A stretch of 28,863 nt of DNA from GCA-2688265 sp964527395 (GCA_964527395.1 CAZGQD010000017.1:1-28863), one strand, 5' to 3'. Numbered from the stretch's first letter, positions 7,031-15,174 are shown. Notes: generated by a model not told the origin, from the sequence alone. Numbers and translations: made by a program.

Positions 7031-7729
7031 TCAAAATAAAAAAGAAAAAACTTTAAACACAAATATCAAATAATACACTGAAATAACTAACATAATCAAA
7101 CCAGCAACAAGATTGATTCTACGCTTATTACGAATCAAAAACCCAATCACTGTGTTTGAGTACCCTGCTGAAACAACTCCTAAAATGAACAAAGGAAGTG
7201 CCATTCCTACTCCAAATAACACAAAACCTAGCAAATTTAGTAAAAAACTGCTAACTGAGCTTGAAACTGCGAACAGAACTACAAGTGAGGCAGGGTTACA
7301 TGGCAAAACAACAATTCCAAAAAATAATCCAAACAAAATTGAACTAACATACGGGTTTGATACTGTTGGAGACTGTACTTGTGGTATATATTTGGAAAAT
7401 TCAAAACCAAATATCAACATCAAAGATATAATCCCCAATATAAAAAATGCAATAGGTGAAACAATCTCAATCACAGATGTAAGTGAAACCTGTAAAAACT
7501 TTGTAAAAATTAGTCCAACTAAGAACATACTTAGTACAACTCCAAGTGTAACTAAAGAACTAAGCTTCAAAAGTAGCACTTTACTTGATTTGTCATCGAC
7601 ATCTTTAGAATTAACTTGCCCTGCTAAATAAGCTAAAAACCCAGGATACAATGGCAAGACACAAACAGCTCCAATTGGTGCAAACAATCCTGCTAAAAAA
7701 CTAAGATACAAATTCTCTAATCCCATCAT
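7031..7729 (-). CDS. ccdA: CcdA/DsbD-type thiol-disulfide membrane transporter
   Basis: 232 aa with six hydrophobic segments, the usual size for CcdA. The two conserved redox cysteines sit in family motifs: IGAVCVLPLYPGFLAYLAG (Cys23 with following prolines) and FFGIVVLPCNPASLVVL (Cys144). CcdA carries reducing equivalents from cytosolic thioredoxin/glutaredoxin across the membrane to extracytoplasmic thioredoxin-like proteins. It begins 13 nt after the end of a thioredoxin-like lipoprotein gene on the same strand, its likely electron acceptor. A glutaredoxin gene ~5 kb away could belong to the same pathway. There are two adjacent ATG codons; the first is used here. Confidence 0.9.
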   Translation of the reverse strand: MMGLENLYLSFLAGLFAPIGAVCVLPLYPGFLAYLAGQVNSKDVDDKSSKVLLLKLSSLVTLGVVLSMFLVGLIFTKFLQVSLTSVIEIVSPIAFFILGIISLMLIFGFEFSKYIPQVQSPTVSNPYVSSILFGLFFGIVVLPCNPASLVVLFAVSSSVSSFLLNLLGFVLFGVGMALPLFILGVVSAGYSNTVIGFLIRNKRRINLVAGLIMLVISVYYLIFVFKVFSFLF

Positions 7730-7742
7730 CTAAACCCCATAT

Positions 7743-8318
7743 TCATCCACAAAATGCTAATCCTTCTTTAAGTTCATCAGCACTTTTCACTCCACCTTTA
7801 AGCAATTTGCTTTGCCCATTTGGACATACTACAACAATTGGTGCTTGTGGTGCGCTTGCAATAGTCACCCCATATAGTTCAACTAACCTTTCTGTAAGTG
7901 TAACCGGTGCAACTGCGTATCTCCAATCAAATCCATTACTTTGAGCATGTTCAAGTACTAAAGCTTCATCTTCATTTGGATCAATATTAACTGTAACTGA
8001 AACAAACGCATCTCCAACTTCAGAATCATGATGTAATTCTGAAATAATTCCTTGCTGTTTTGTACATAAAGGACACCATACTGCAAATGTTTCAAACAAG
8101 ACTGGTTTATCTAGCAAACCACTCACTGTAAAACTATCACCATAGTTCACATCTACTAGTTCTATATCTTTCCATGAACTTTCTGTAGCTTCACCATAAC
8201 CTGTGTCTAAACTTGCTTCTTCTTCAGCAGAAACAACCAATTCTTCATTCGCACATCCAAATAAAAAAACAGAAGAAAACATAATAACAGTTACCAAAAA
8301 CATTTTTTTAACATCCAT
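7743..8318 (-). CDS. Thioredoxin/redoxin-like lipoprotein
   Basis: 191 aa. Lipoprotein signal with hydrophobic stretch and FLFGC (Cys22), then an acidic linker. Residues ~50-190 form a TlpA/redoxin-type thioredoxin fold with the active site FAVWCPLCTKQ (Cys82, Cys85), a TVNIDPNEDEALVLEHAQ strand-helix, and the cis-Pro region ASAPQAPIVVV (~160). The likely role is reduction of disulfides, or of peroxide, on the outer face of the membrane, recharged by CcdA encoded directly downstream. Its WCPLC differs from the common WCPPC or WCGPC and may tune the redox potential. Transcribed first in a two-gene operon. Substrate unknown. Confidence 0.88.
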   Translation of the reverse strand: MDVKKMFLVTVIMFSSVFLFGCANEELVVSAEEEASLDTGYGEATESSWKDIELVDVNYGDSFTVSGLLDKPVLFETFAVWCPLCTKQQGIISELHHDSEVGDAFVSVTVNIDPNEDEALVLEHAQSNGFDWRYAVAPVTLTERLVELYGVTIASAPQAPIVVVCPNGQSKLLKGGVKSADELKEGLAFCG

Positions 8319-8375
8319 AAATATAATTCTTTATTTCCAACTTAATAAATCTGGCGATAGCAAGCACGAAAAAAA

Positions 8376-8650
8376 GTACGTATTAAGTTGGCTATAAAAT
8401 ATAGGAAATTAGCACTGCCGCCCATCGAGGTGCCTTTTTAACATCCTTTAAATTAAACACAAAATTCGCAGAATTGTTTGTGAGGAACGAACAAACCATC
8501 GAAAACTTTGTTTGAGTTTGTTACTAAAATTTGATGTTAAAAAGAGTAGCACCGTGCCGCAGTGCTAATTTTCTAAGCACACTCAAAATTAGTGAAGTAT
8601 GAACTAAGCCAAGAGAGCTTTGCTCGAAATTAGCCAACTTTAATACGTAC
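8376..8650. mobile_element. MITE-like element, 275 bp, nested inverted repeats
   Basis: The ends are inverted repeats: GTACGTATTAAGTTGGCTA at 8376-8394 and its complement, with one inserted base, at 8631-8650. Both ends are flanked by GAAAAAAA (8368-8375 and 8651-8658), which would fit an 8-bp target-site duplication. Inside lie two further nested arms (8407-8418 with 8559-8570; 8429-8445 with 8533-8553) and a GTTTGT/ACAAAC hairpin (8476-8496), so a transcript could fold into one long rod. No coding sequence of note. It fills most of the 378-bp gap between genes. A caution: the flanking repeat is an A-run. Confidence 0.6.
8592..8632 (+). repeat. Dispersed non-coding repeat, copy 1
   Basis: The last 32 bases (8601-8632, beginning GAACTAAG and ending CTCGAAATTA) match 12491-12522 at 30 of 32 positions, and similarity extends ~10 bases further left. 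It lies within the MITE-like element, just before its right terminal repeat. Both copies are intergenic. Confidence 0.8.
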
Positions 8651-8696
8651 GAAAAAAACAAGCATTTTTAAAGACAAAATTATTTATTAATTCATA

Positions 8697-9395
8697 ATGG
8701 ATGAACAATTAGCAACAAAGATACTGCCACTTATTTTTGCAACAGTGGTCTCTCTAGTTTACATTTTAAGCAACAAGTTCCAAATTAGACATAAGGAAAA
8801 CAAACAAAAGATAATCTCATTTGCTGCTGGTGTATCAATTACATATCTTCTACTTGACTTTTATCCTAGATTCACAGAAGGTGCCCTAGAAATCAGCAAC
8901 TACTTATTCATTGCAGTACTTTTTGGTTTCACAATCCATCATATCATTGAAAAAGAGATCTATCTACATCATCATAAGCATGGATTAGTTAAGATGCTAA
9001 CATTGGAGGAGAACATTTTTTCATACATCTATCATGTGGTAGTAGGTATTGTGATGGTTTATTTAACAAATTTAAGTATCTTTGATGGAACTTTGTACTT
9101 TGCAACAATTTTGGCATACACCTTTGTTAGTACTTTACCAACAAAACCACACGAATCTCATAAAAAATCAATAATTTTAGCAAGTTCAACTGTATTAGGA
9201 GCAATCATAGGTCTACTATTAACACCTATCATGCCAGTTTGGGTACAATTCCTTTTAATGGGTCTTGCGATCGGAGTACTTTTGTTTACAGTAGTAAGGC
9301 ACCACATTCCTTTCGGAAGACATGGAAGAGTAGATTACTTCATATTAGGGTTTATGATGTATGCCATTCTGATTTTAGCAAGCTGGCTTTTATAG
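8697..9395 (+). CDS. Polytopic membrane protein, ZIP-transporter-like
   Basis: 232 aa with about eight hydrophobic segments. The layout recalls ZIP metal transporters: ISFAAGVSITYLLLDFYPRFTEG resembles their second/third segments, a His-rich loop follows (IHHIIEKEIYLHHHKHG), and FSYIYHVVVGIVMVYL occupies the place of the family's HS-x-x-DG helix, with PTKPHESHKK near the next. The usual metal-binding H-x-x-x-D and H-E-x-x-H signatures are not intact, so it may be a divergent ZIP or a ZIP-derived protein. The ATG follows a weak A/T-rich box. It stands alone between the MITE-like element and a secreted protein gene. Membrane location is firm; metal transport is a guess. Confidence 0.6.
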   Translation: MDEQLATKILPLIFATVVSLVYILSNKFQIRHKENKQKIISFAAGVSITYLLLDFYPRFTEGALEISNYLFIAVLFGFTIHHIIEKEIYLHHHKHGLVKMLTLEENIFSYIYHVVVGIVMVYLTNLSIFDGTLYFATILAYTFVSTLPTKPHESHKKSIILASSTVLGAIIGLLLTPIMPVWVQFLLMGLAIGVLLFTVVRHHIPFGRHGRVDYFILGFMMYAILILASWLL

Positions 9396-9517
9396 AGAAA
9401 GACTCTATAAACTTTATATATTAAAACTTCTTACAATTCTACACCCTCTAAAAATATATAGTAAAATATACATTAGAGACCAAGTAAATATAACAGATAA
9501 AAAACATAGGTGGAAAA

Positions 9518-10459
9518 ATGAACTACAAAAAAACAATAATTCTGTTTCTAATTGGTCTTCTGGTAATGTCCTTGGCAATAACATCTGTTCTTGCTGATGA
9601 AACAACTGATGAAACAACTGAAGAAACAACTGATGAAACAACTGAAGATACAAATGAAGATACAACTGAAGAAACAACTGAAGATACAAATGAAGAAACA
9701 ACTGATGAAACAACTGAAGATACAAATGATGAAACAACTGATGAAACTGAAGAAGTAGAAAATACAGAAGAAGCTGCTGAAGAAGTAGAATACACATTTT
9801 CCGAAGAATTTGATCCAGGTATGACTCCTGACAATGCACTATACTTTTTAGATGAACTATTTGATTTTCTTCAATCAGAAGATGCAAGGGCAAATGAGAA
9901 ACTAGGAGAATTAATTGCAATGGGCCAGGCAGGAGATGAAAAAGCATTAGAAAAGGCAGAAAGAAAGTATGAACAAATTCTAAGTAAAAGAGAAAAAAGT
10001 TCTGAATCTACTGAAGAAAAAGCCGAAAAAGTATTAGAACAGATGTCAAAACACTTAGAAATTCTAGTAAATATCAAAGAGAAACTCCCTGAACAAGCAC
10101 AAGCCGGTATTGATAATGCTATTGCAAACAGTGCTAAAGCTGTAGAAAAGTCATATACTGAACTTGAAGCAAAAAACCCTGAAAAAGCAAGCAACTCAAA
10201 CGCTCTAGCTACTTTAGAAAGAGTTATAGAAAAGGCTCCTGAAGCTGCTCAAAAAGGTTTAACTAACGCTATGGAGGCTGTTCAAAGGCGAGGCCCTCCT
10301 GAAGATAAAGGTAACCAAGGAAAAGGCAACAATTCTTCTGACGATACAGATAATACTGAAGAGCAAGAAGAGGCCGAAGAAGAAACTGAATCTGAGGAAT
10401 CAGAGGACTCTCCTGGAAATAGTGGAAACGCGGGCAACTCTGCTAATGCAGGAAACTAA
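9518..10459 (+). CDS. Acidic secreted/surface protein with DUF5667-like helical region
   Basis: 313 aa. A signal peptide (KKTIILFLIGLLVMSLAITSVLA) is followed by ~55 residues of degenerate Asp/Glu-Thr-Thr repeats. Residues ~95-260 form a helical region starting EFDPGMTPDNALYFLDELFDFL, resembling the archaeal/bacterial DUF5667 surface domain, with several amphipathic, Lys/Glu-rich helices. The C-terminus is acidic and Gly/Asn-rich (GNSGNAGNSANAGN). AGGTGG lies 5 nt before the ATG, so this message has a leader, with A/T-rich boxes near 9410 and 9455. No membrane anchor follows the signal, so it is secreted or attached by charge. Function unknown. Confidence 0.75.
   Translation: MNYKKTIILFLIGLLVMSLAITSVLADETTDETTEETTDETTEDTNEDTTEETTEDTNEETTDETTEDTNDETTDETEEVENTEEAAEEVEYTFSEEFDPGMTPDNALYFLDELFDFLQSEDARANEKLGELIAMGQAGDEKALEKAERKYEQILSKREKSSESTEEKAEKVLEQMSKHLEILVNIKEKLPEQAQAGIDNAIANSAKAVEKSYTELEAKNPEKASNSNALATLERVIEKAPEAAQKGLTNAMEAVQRRGPPEDKGNQGKGNNSSDDTDNTEEQEEAEEETESEESEDSPGNSGNAGNSANAGN
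9595..9755 (+). repeat. Degenerate short tandem repeats encoding (D/E)TT(D/E) units
   Basis: Repeats based on GAAACAACTGATGAAACAAC encode alternating ETTDETTEETT / EDTNEDT units. Unit boundaries shift between 12 and 18 nt, so copy number may vary between strains. Confidence 0.85.
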
Positions 10460-10485
10460 GGCCAGTGTAACAATTAGTAACAATA

Positions 10486-10517
10486 TCTTTTCTTTTTTTC
10501 TTTTCTCTAATTTTTTC
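10486..10517 (+). terminator. T-rich transcription terminator
   Basis: About 32 bases that are mostly T with a few C and A, 26 nt after the stop of the acidic surface protein and without a hairpin: the usual archaeal form of terminator. Confidence 0.6.
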
Positions 10518-10561
10518 AACAAAAGCCAATATTTAAATTCACAAACTCTTTTTTAAAAATA

Positions 10562-11683
10562 ATGAAAAAATCTTCCAAGAAAACTAGCAAAACTCGGTGC
10601 AACCGAGTCCCAAGAAGGAACTTCGCGGACAAACCAGCTAAACAAACAGCAGTTGGTATTATTAGGATTAAAACAAAAACTCTAAAAACAGTCCAAAAAA
10701 CAAAGGCAGGCTGGAATTTAATAAACAAAGATTTTCCAAATCTCATTAATGTAGTAAAATTGTTCAAAGCAGCAAGAAATTTCAAAACTTTGATTGATAC
10801 AAAAAATCCCGGATTTTTAAAGGGGCAGATAAGCAATAATGGGCAAGTTCAAGGTGCAAGGATAAATGTTCTTCCAACAGGAGAAATCCTTAACAAAGCA
10901 TTTTCCTTATTTTCTCCAAACCTAAGAATTCATGACCAAAGTTCTCATGATCACTGGGATGTCCTTTACCAAAATAAGGGTGGAACATGGTCATATGTGT
11001 ATACTAAAGAAAAAATTAAAAAACATAGAGCTAAAAAATACAAAAAAGTTGAAAATTTCGAAAAACACTACTCAAAATTGCAAAATAGTGTAAGAAAAGC
11101 TCTTAGTGACAAAACAGACATCATGGCTCTACCCATGTACACTCTTCTAAAGACCAAAATTAGGGTAGGCAATGAAACTTACTTCAAAGCTCATAAGCAC
11201 AAGGGACTCACAACTCTTACAAAAACGAATGTAAGGATAAAAAAGAACAGAGTAGAATTCAATTTTGTAGGAAAAGACGGCGTTCCAATATCAACAAGTT
11301 ACACTTTCCCAAAGAAATACATAAAAAGGTTACAATCTCTACTTAAGAAAAGGAAAAAAGACGAGTATCTCTTTTCAACTAAGAAAAAAAAATCTCTTCG
11401 TGAAGAGAAGTTCAAAAAAGCCTTCAAAAATTATTGCGGTGAAGAATTTTATCCTCACATAATAAGATCATATTATGCTACAAAAACAGTGAAACATTTT
11501 CTCAAAAACAAAAGAAGAATTACAAAGCAAGAAAAAGAAGATTTGTTATTAGAGATCGCACATACTTTAGGTCATAAGAAGTTAAACAAAAAAACAAATA
11601 AATGGCAAGATAGTTATACTACTACAATTAACAGTTATATACAACCAAAATTGATTGAAATATTATCAAAAAGAGTAAGCTAA
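10562..11683 (+). CDS. DNA topoisomerase IB
   Basis: 373 aa, near the size of the short poxvirus/bacterial type IB enzymes. Such enzymes relax supercoils by nicking one strand through a 3'-phosphotyrosine. Residues ~110-165 (HDHWDVLYQNKGGTWSYVYT...KHRAKKYKKV) match the N-terminal DNA clamp. The catalytic core is present: Arg201 in KIRVGNETY, the GLTTL strand, Lys238 in FNFVGKDGV, Arg302 in PHIIRSYYA, and the nucleophile Tyr359 in INSYIQPKLIEI. The position nine residues before the Tyr is Asp350 rather than His or Asn. The extra basic N-terminus (1-50) is unusual. TATA-like ATATTTAAATT lies ~27 nt upstream (leaderless). A DUF2391 gene follows by 7 nt. A tyrosine recombinase, the nearest alternative, would lack RVGNxxY and GLTTL. 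Confidence 0.85.
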   Translation: MKKSSKKTSKTRCNRVPRRNFADKPAKQTAVGIIRIKTKTLKTVQKTKAGWNLINKDFPNLINVVKLFKAARNFKTLIDTKNPGFLKGQISNNGQVQGARINVLPTGEILNKAFSLFSPNLRIHDQSSHDHWDVLYQNKGGTWSYVYTKEKIKKHRAKKYKKVENFEKHYSKLQNSVRKALSDKTDIMALPMYTLLKTKIRVGNETYFKAHKHKGLTTLTKTNVRIKKNRVEFNFVGKDGVPISTSYTFPKKYIKRLQSLLKKRKKDEYLFSTKKKKSLREEKFKKAFKNYCGEEFYPHIIRSYYATKTVKHFLKNKRRITKQEKEDLLLEIAHTLGHKKLNKKTNKWQDSYTTTINSYIQPKLIEILSKRVS

Positions 11684-11690
11684 AACAAAA

Positions 11691-12284
11691 ATGGCAAGCA
11701 AAAAAAGATCCAGCAGCTCCAAAAGCAGCAAAAGTAAAGGCAAAATAAAAGCAAAGCCTAAAAGTAGGTCAAATAGCTCAAGTAGTTCCAAAATCAGTAA
11801 ACTCTCTCCAAAAACGATCAGATTAAATGGCGAACTTCACGATATCCACCAAATTAAAGATCACAAAGGCAAAACCCATAAAGTAATCAAGCCAAGCAGT
11901 ATTGAATTCCAATTAAGAGACGCACTCCAGGTTATCATTGGAGCTTCAGTTCTTTCTGTTCCTGTTGGTTTCACAGAAGAAGTTTGGAGATTAGGTCAAA
12001 CCCTTCCAACAAACAAGATTCTTCTTCTTCTAATAGTCTCAATTTCTTTCATTAGTTTGTTCGTATACTACAATTCTTATAAAAACAAATTAAAAGAGCA
12101 TCTAAACAGCTTCATATTAAGAGTAAGCGCAACATACATCTTGTCATTAGTGGTAGTATCAATTCTTTTATTCATTATAGGAAAGATTTCTGGTGACATT
12201 AGTTTAATTACTTCAATAAAAAGAATAATCTTAGTTGCCTTCCCAGCTTCTATGAGTGCTGCAGTGAGCGACAGCCTTAAATAA
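11691..12284 (+). CDS. DUF2391-like integral membrane protein
   Basis: 197 aa. Residues 1-45 are a Ser/Lys-rich basic tail. Residues ~70-197 hold four hydrophobic segments starting FQLRDALQVIIGASVLSVPVGFTEEVWRLGQTLP, which resembles the DUF2391 family (IGAS..S.PVGFTEEVW), and ending FPASMSAAVSDSL. Function unknown. The gene starts 7 nt after the topoisomerase IB stop with no separate promoter visible, so the two are probably co-transcribed. The basic tail could bind nucleic acid at the membrane, but that is speculation. Confidence 0.65.
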   Translation: MASKKRSSSSKSSKSKGKIKAKPKSRSNSSSSSKISKLSPKTIRLNGELHDIHQIKDHKGKTHKVIKPSSIEFQLRDALQVIIGASVLSVPVGFTEEVWRLGQTLPTNKILLLLIVSISFISLFVYYNSYKNKLKEHLNSFILRVSATYILSLVVVSILLFIIGKISGDISLITSIKRIILVAFPASMSAAVSDSLK

Positions 12285-12365
12285 ATAACAACAACAAACT
12301 CCACATACACAAAGAAAATTAACACAATCTCCCCACTGGCAATCCCACTCAACGCATAAACCAAA

Positions 12366-12545
12366 CAGCGAGCATTTTTTGAGCCAGTCTCAAAAAATTA
12401 AAAGCGAAGTGGACACGCCTGCACTAAGTCTGATGGTGTTAATTTTCTTGAATTGACTAATTCAAGGACAGGAGAGCTTAGTGAGCATGCGAACTAAGTC
12501 AAGAGAGCTCTGCTCGAAATTACTCTGCTCGAGTTTTTCTTGAAG
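12366..12545 (+). ncRNA. Structured intergenic region before glutaredoxin
   Basis: The 283-bp gap (12285-12567) has no gene. It holds two perfect hairpins: TTTTTTGAG/CTCAAAAAA (12375-12397) and CTTGAATT/AATTCAAG (12447-12466). It also has CTTAG/CTAAG arms (12477-12498) and a dispersed repeat at 12481-12522. It resembles the other structured gaps at 8376 and 18474 in being richer in G+C than its flanks. It could be a small RNA, a long 5' leader of the glutaredoxin gene, or a decayed mobile element. Confidence 0.4.
12481..12522 (+). repeat. Dispersed non-coding repeat, copy 2
   Basis: Matches 8592-8632; 30 of the last 32 bases are identical. The two differences within GAACTAAG...CTCGAAATTA are both C/T changes. 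It is followed directly by a second CTCTGCTCGA. Confidence 0.8.
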
Positions 12546-12567
12546 AAAATGAAAAAGAGACAAAAAA

Positions 12568-12822
12568 ATGAACAAAATAATACTATATCAACTACCAGGC
12601 TGCCCATATTGCACCAAAGTAAGAAACAAACTTGAAGAGATGAAACTAGACTACGATATCGTAGATGTAGAAAATGACAGAAATGATCCTGTAAGACAAG
12701 AGCTTCTAGAGAAAAGCAACGTCCCTACTGTACCTGTGATCCAAGTTGATGGCGAGTATATAGGTGAAAGTGACATAATTATAGCATATCTAGAAGAGAA
12801 TAAAGACACTCTGAAGAAATAA
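12568..12822 (+). CDS. Glutaredoxin
   Basis: 84 aa, a typical small glutaredoxin. The dithiol active site is CPYC (Cys12, Cys15) after the first strand KIILYQLPG. The cis-Pro loop is NVPTVPVIQVDG, and GESDIIIAYLEEN forms the C-terminal helix. It reduces disulfides using glutathione or another low-molecular thiol, or a thioredoxin-type reductase. It could be the cytosolic donor for the CcdA pathway nearby, which is inference. AAAAAGAGAC precedes the ATG without a clear ribosome site. A short hairpin with a T-run follows the stop. It converges with the kinase gene. Confidence 0.9.
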   Translation: MNKIILYQLPGCPYCTKVRNKLEEMKLDYDIVDVENDRNDPVRQELLEKSNVPTVPVIQVDGEYIGESDIIIAYLEENKDTLKK

Positions 12823-12842
12823 GAATTTAGTATAAACGGTTG

Positions 12843-12861
12843 GGAGTTAAATCTCCTTTTT
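12843..12861 (+). terminator. Hairpin plus T-run between convergent genes
   Basis: GGAG-TTAAAT-CTCC followed by TTTTTA, about 20 nt after the glutaredoxin stop and touching the kinase stop codon. Short, so only moderately convincing. Confidence 0.45.
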
Positions 12862-14674
12862 ATTCCTCAATAGGATGTAATTCTAAAGCCATAACTAATT
12901 TTTCATGATCATTTGAGGTATGATTGCTTCGTATTTCATTTGAATAGCGCTCTGATAACCTATTTTCAATAATTTCTATATGTTCACTTTCAGCGATATA
13001 ATTAAGTACACTATAACTTATTTTTCCAAAAAAATGTGGATAAGAGAAGCCAAAAACAGCTTTCCAAAGAGGGTCTCTTTCAGTAAATATTGAAGATTTT
13101 TTTGTTTCTGATTCTCTGTTCCGATCAAAAACTAAATTATAATGAAAATTGCTTGCGAGAAGACCAAATATTCCTCCAATCACACTAAGTCCAATCTTTT
13201 TTACCTCACCCACAGAATCTGGAACCAAATTGTAAGTAGTTAAAGCAGAGATTGACATGTCTCCCAAAATTGTAGAGATTACAGATCCAATATCATAATA
13301 CCTCTTTTCTGGTTGGTAATCAACAAGATAATCAGAAATATTTAAATTTCCTTCTCTAATTGCAAAATAATCAAAATACCCATCAACTCCATTTTTGTCC
13401 TTTATTCGAAAGACATCTACATACCTTTCACCCACTGAATTCTTTCTTCTCCTAACATAAACATCTTTAAGTTCTCTTTCTTCAGGCAAGCTCAATGTGA
13501 ATTTTTCTCCAGTAGCAGAATCAACACATTCAGTGTCTTTTAATTCAGTTACAGTAAAAGTCCTTTTAGTGTAACCTATTTCAAGAAGGATTGCATCCAA
13601 TTCATATACAAAATCCTCACTTATAGGGCAATTTACAAAAAAAGGACCCTTACGAAAACCTTCTGGTAATTGATTTGCTACACTTTGCACTTCAAATAGT
13701 TTATATACTCTTTTAGGTCTTTTTTTTCCACCTAAATCATTCACTGATTCATCTATAGTATTTTCATTATTACCAATATTCTTCAAATCATAAAGCAAAT
13801 CATCATTAGTATCATATCTATTTGTTTCATCATGACCAAGCATCTTTTTTAAGATTGTTTTTAATCCATCACTGACTAAAAGTGCTGGAAAGATAGTATC
13901 ATCATATTGTTGTTCAAACCTTTCTCCTACAAATTCTGGATCTTCTCCAGTAAGTAAAAAATATGCTGTTCTTGCAAGTGATTTTAAGTCATCAAATCTT
14001 GAATATTTACTCCTTATTCCTGTATAGGCTAAACTTGTTCTGACTGAAGAAGTAAGTGTTGTAGAAACATCATGTCTTCTTGAACAACCAAAATCAATCA
14101 AAGGATGAGATCCATCATTAACAAGAATATTGGATGGTTTTACATCACCATGAACAAAACCTTTATCATGAAGTTTTCCTAAATCTCCTTCAAGAACACT
14201 TATCAAAGTATCAATAACTTGCTCTTCTGAATAAACAGCTCCTTGAGTTCTTAAATGATCTTTTAGATTAATACCTTCAATATAACCACTTTCAATTGCA
14301 AGATCTAAAGGATTTACTTTGAACACCCTATGATCTCTTCCAAGAATATGGTTTACTGGACCAAAATCTCTAATCAATTTTCCTTCTAATCCGCTTGTAG
14401 TCTGGCCAGAACTAGGACTAACAAGTTTAATTGTTCTTAGGCTACCATCGTCCCTTCTAGCTAAATAAGTGTGGCCTTCACCACCAGAACCTAATTTTCT
14501 TTGAATTTCATACCTAATATCTTCTCTAGTGAATACAGAGCCAGGTTCTAATTTATCTATAACAGAATGTGGTAAATCACCTGGATAAATAGTTGGTTCT
14601 ACAGTGATGGGTCTAGATCTAGTAGAAACACTAGTATTCTGTTTTCCTTTTCTTTTTTTTAGCTCTTCAGACAT
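12860..14674 (-). CDS. Serine/threonine protein kinase with C-terminal membrane-like domain
   Basis: 604 aa. After a basic N-terminus, residues ~52-300 are a complete eukaryote-type kinase: Gly loop KLGSGGEGHTYLA (61-73), Lys83 in TIKLV, catalytic FVHGDVKPSNIL (Asp177, Lys179), LIDFG (Asp194), and an activation segment rich in Ser/Thr (RHDVSTTLTSSVRTSLAYTG). HGD replaces the usual HRD, as in several kinase subfamilies. Residues ~330-600 match nothing I recognise; the segment DSVGEVKKIGLSVIGGIFGLLASNF (~510-535) is hydrophobic enough to touch or cross the membrane. Signalling target unknown. The gene follows a small membrane protein on the same strand by 61 nt, with its own A/T-rich box between. 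Confidence 0.85.
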   Translation of the reverse strand: MSEELKKRKGKQNTSVSTRSRPITVEPTIYPGDLPHSVIDKLEPGSVFTREDIRYEIQRKLGSGGEGHTYLARRDDGSLRTIKLVSPSSGQTTSGLEGKLIRDFGPVNHILGRDHRVFKVNPLDLAIESGYIEGINLKDHLRTQGAVYSEEQVIDTLISVLEGDLGKLHDKGFVHGDVKPSNILVNDGSHPLIDFGCSRRHDVSTTLTSSVRTSLAYTGIRSKYSRFDDLKSLARTAYFLLTGEDPEFVGERFEQQYDDTIFPALLVSDGLKTILKKMLGHDETNRYDTNDDLLYDLKNIGNNENTIDESVNDLGGKKRPKRVYKLFEVQSVANQLPEGFRKGPFFVNCPISEDFVYELDAILLEIGYTKRTFTVTELKDTECVDSATGEKFTLSLPEERELKDVYVRRRKNSVGERYVDVFRIKDKNGVDGYFDYFAIREGNLNISDYLVDYQPEKRYYDIGSVISTILGDMSISALTTYNLVPDSVGEVKKIGLSVIGGIFGLLASNFHYNLVFDRNRESETKKSSIFTERDPLWKAVFGFSYPHFFGKISYSVLNYIAESEHIEIIENRLSERYSNEIRSNHTSNDHEKLVMALELHPIEE

Positions 14675-14735
14675 ATGGTCTCAAAATTAGCTCTTTTTAA
14701 AAAAGATAAGGTGAAAATAGTAGAGATATTTGCAT

Positions 14736-15053
14736 TTAGATATTATTACTTTCTTCTTTTTTAGTAACTTTCTCTTCGCCGACTGTTACAAATCTAGGTA
14801 CTTCTGTTCCATAATTTATCAGGTTTAATGCTCTTTGATGTAAAACTTCTTGAACTACCCTTTGCCGTTGCAATTGATACGTCATACCTCCTACAATAGA
14901 AGACATTACACCAGCATATAAACCAACAACAGCTCCTACTACTGCTCCTGGTTCAGGAAGATAAACTTCTCCAAGCTCTGCTCCAACACCTGCAAGGCCA
15001 ATTAAGCCAAGAGTTAAACAACCTATATCATACATATCTGGTCTCATAGACAA
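14736..15053 (-). CDS. Small membrane protein, unknown
   Basis: 105 aa with two hydrophobic, Gly/Ala-rich segments (~9-28 and ~35-58) joined by GELGEVYLPEPGAV, then a polar C-terminal half (QLQRQRVVQEVLHQRALNLI). No family recognised. A TATA-like AACTTAAAAACT lies ~25 nt upstream of the ATG on this strand, so the transcript is probably leaderless. It precedes the protein kinase on the same strand and may act with it, possibly as a sensor or anchor; only position supports that. It diverges from the UvrD-type helicase gene. Confidence 0.6.
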   Translation of the reverse strand: MSMRPDMYDIGCLTLGLIGLAGVGAELGEVYLPEPGAVVGAVVGLYAGVMSSIVGGMTYQLQRQRVVQEVLHQRALNLINYGTEVPRFVTVGEEKVTKKEESNNI

Positions 15054-15134
15054 AAACTCGCTAAAAGTAGTTTTTAAGTTTTTCTACATCACTTTAGTAA
15101 AAGGTGGGAGAATTTGGCTTTTTTCTAAACTTTA

Positions 15135-15174
15135 CCGTAACCCTTCCGACAACTCCACCATAACACTTATAAAA
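15135..15174 (+). promoter_or_regulatory. Promoter with paired TTCCG operator (copy 2)
   Basis: CCGTAACCCTTCCGA (15135-15149) matches the 3396 core at 11 of 15 positions, in the same orientation. It is followed by ACCATAACACTTATAAAAC, whose TATA part starts at 15166. ACCATAACAC is identical to the copy at 3418. This copy lacks the upstream TACGAAAA. Confidence 0.65.

Noticed and set aside
9414..9947. Minus-strand open frames rich in Leu/Gln or Ser/Val repeats
   Set aside because: They are mirror readings of the low-complexity Asp/Glu-Thr repeats in the plus-strand secreted protein, which has a signal peptide and ribosome site.
10562..11683. Tyrosine integrase of a mobile element
   Set aside because: RVGNETY, GLTTL and the DHW...Y.Y clamp segment are specific to topoisomerase IB; there are no attachment sites or element genes around it.
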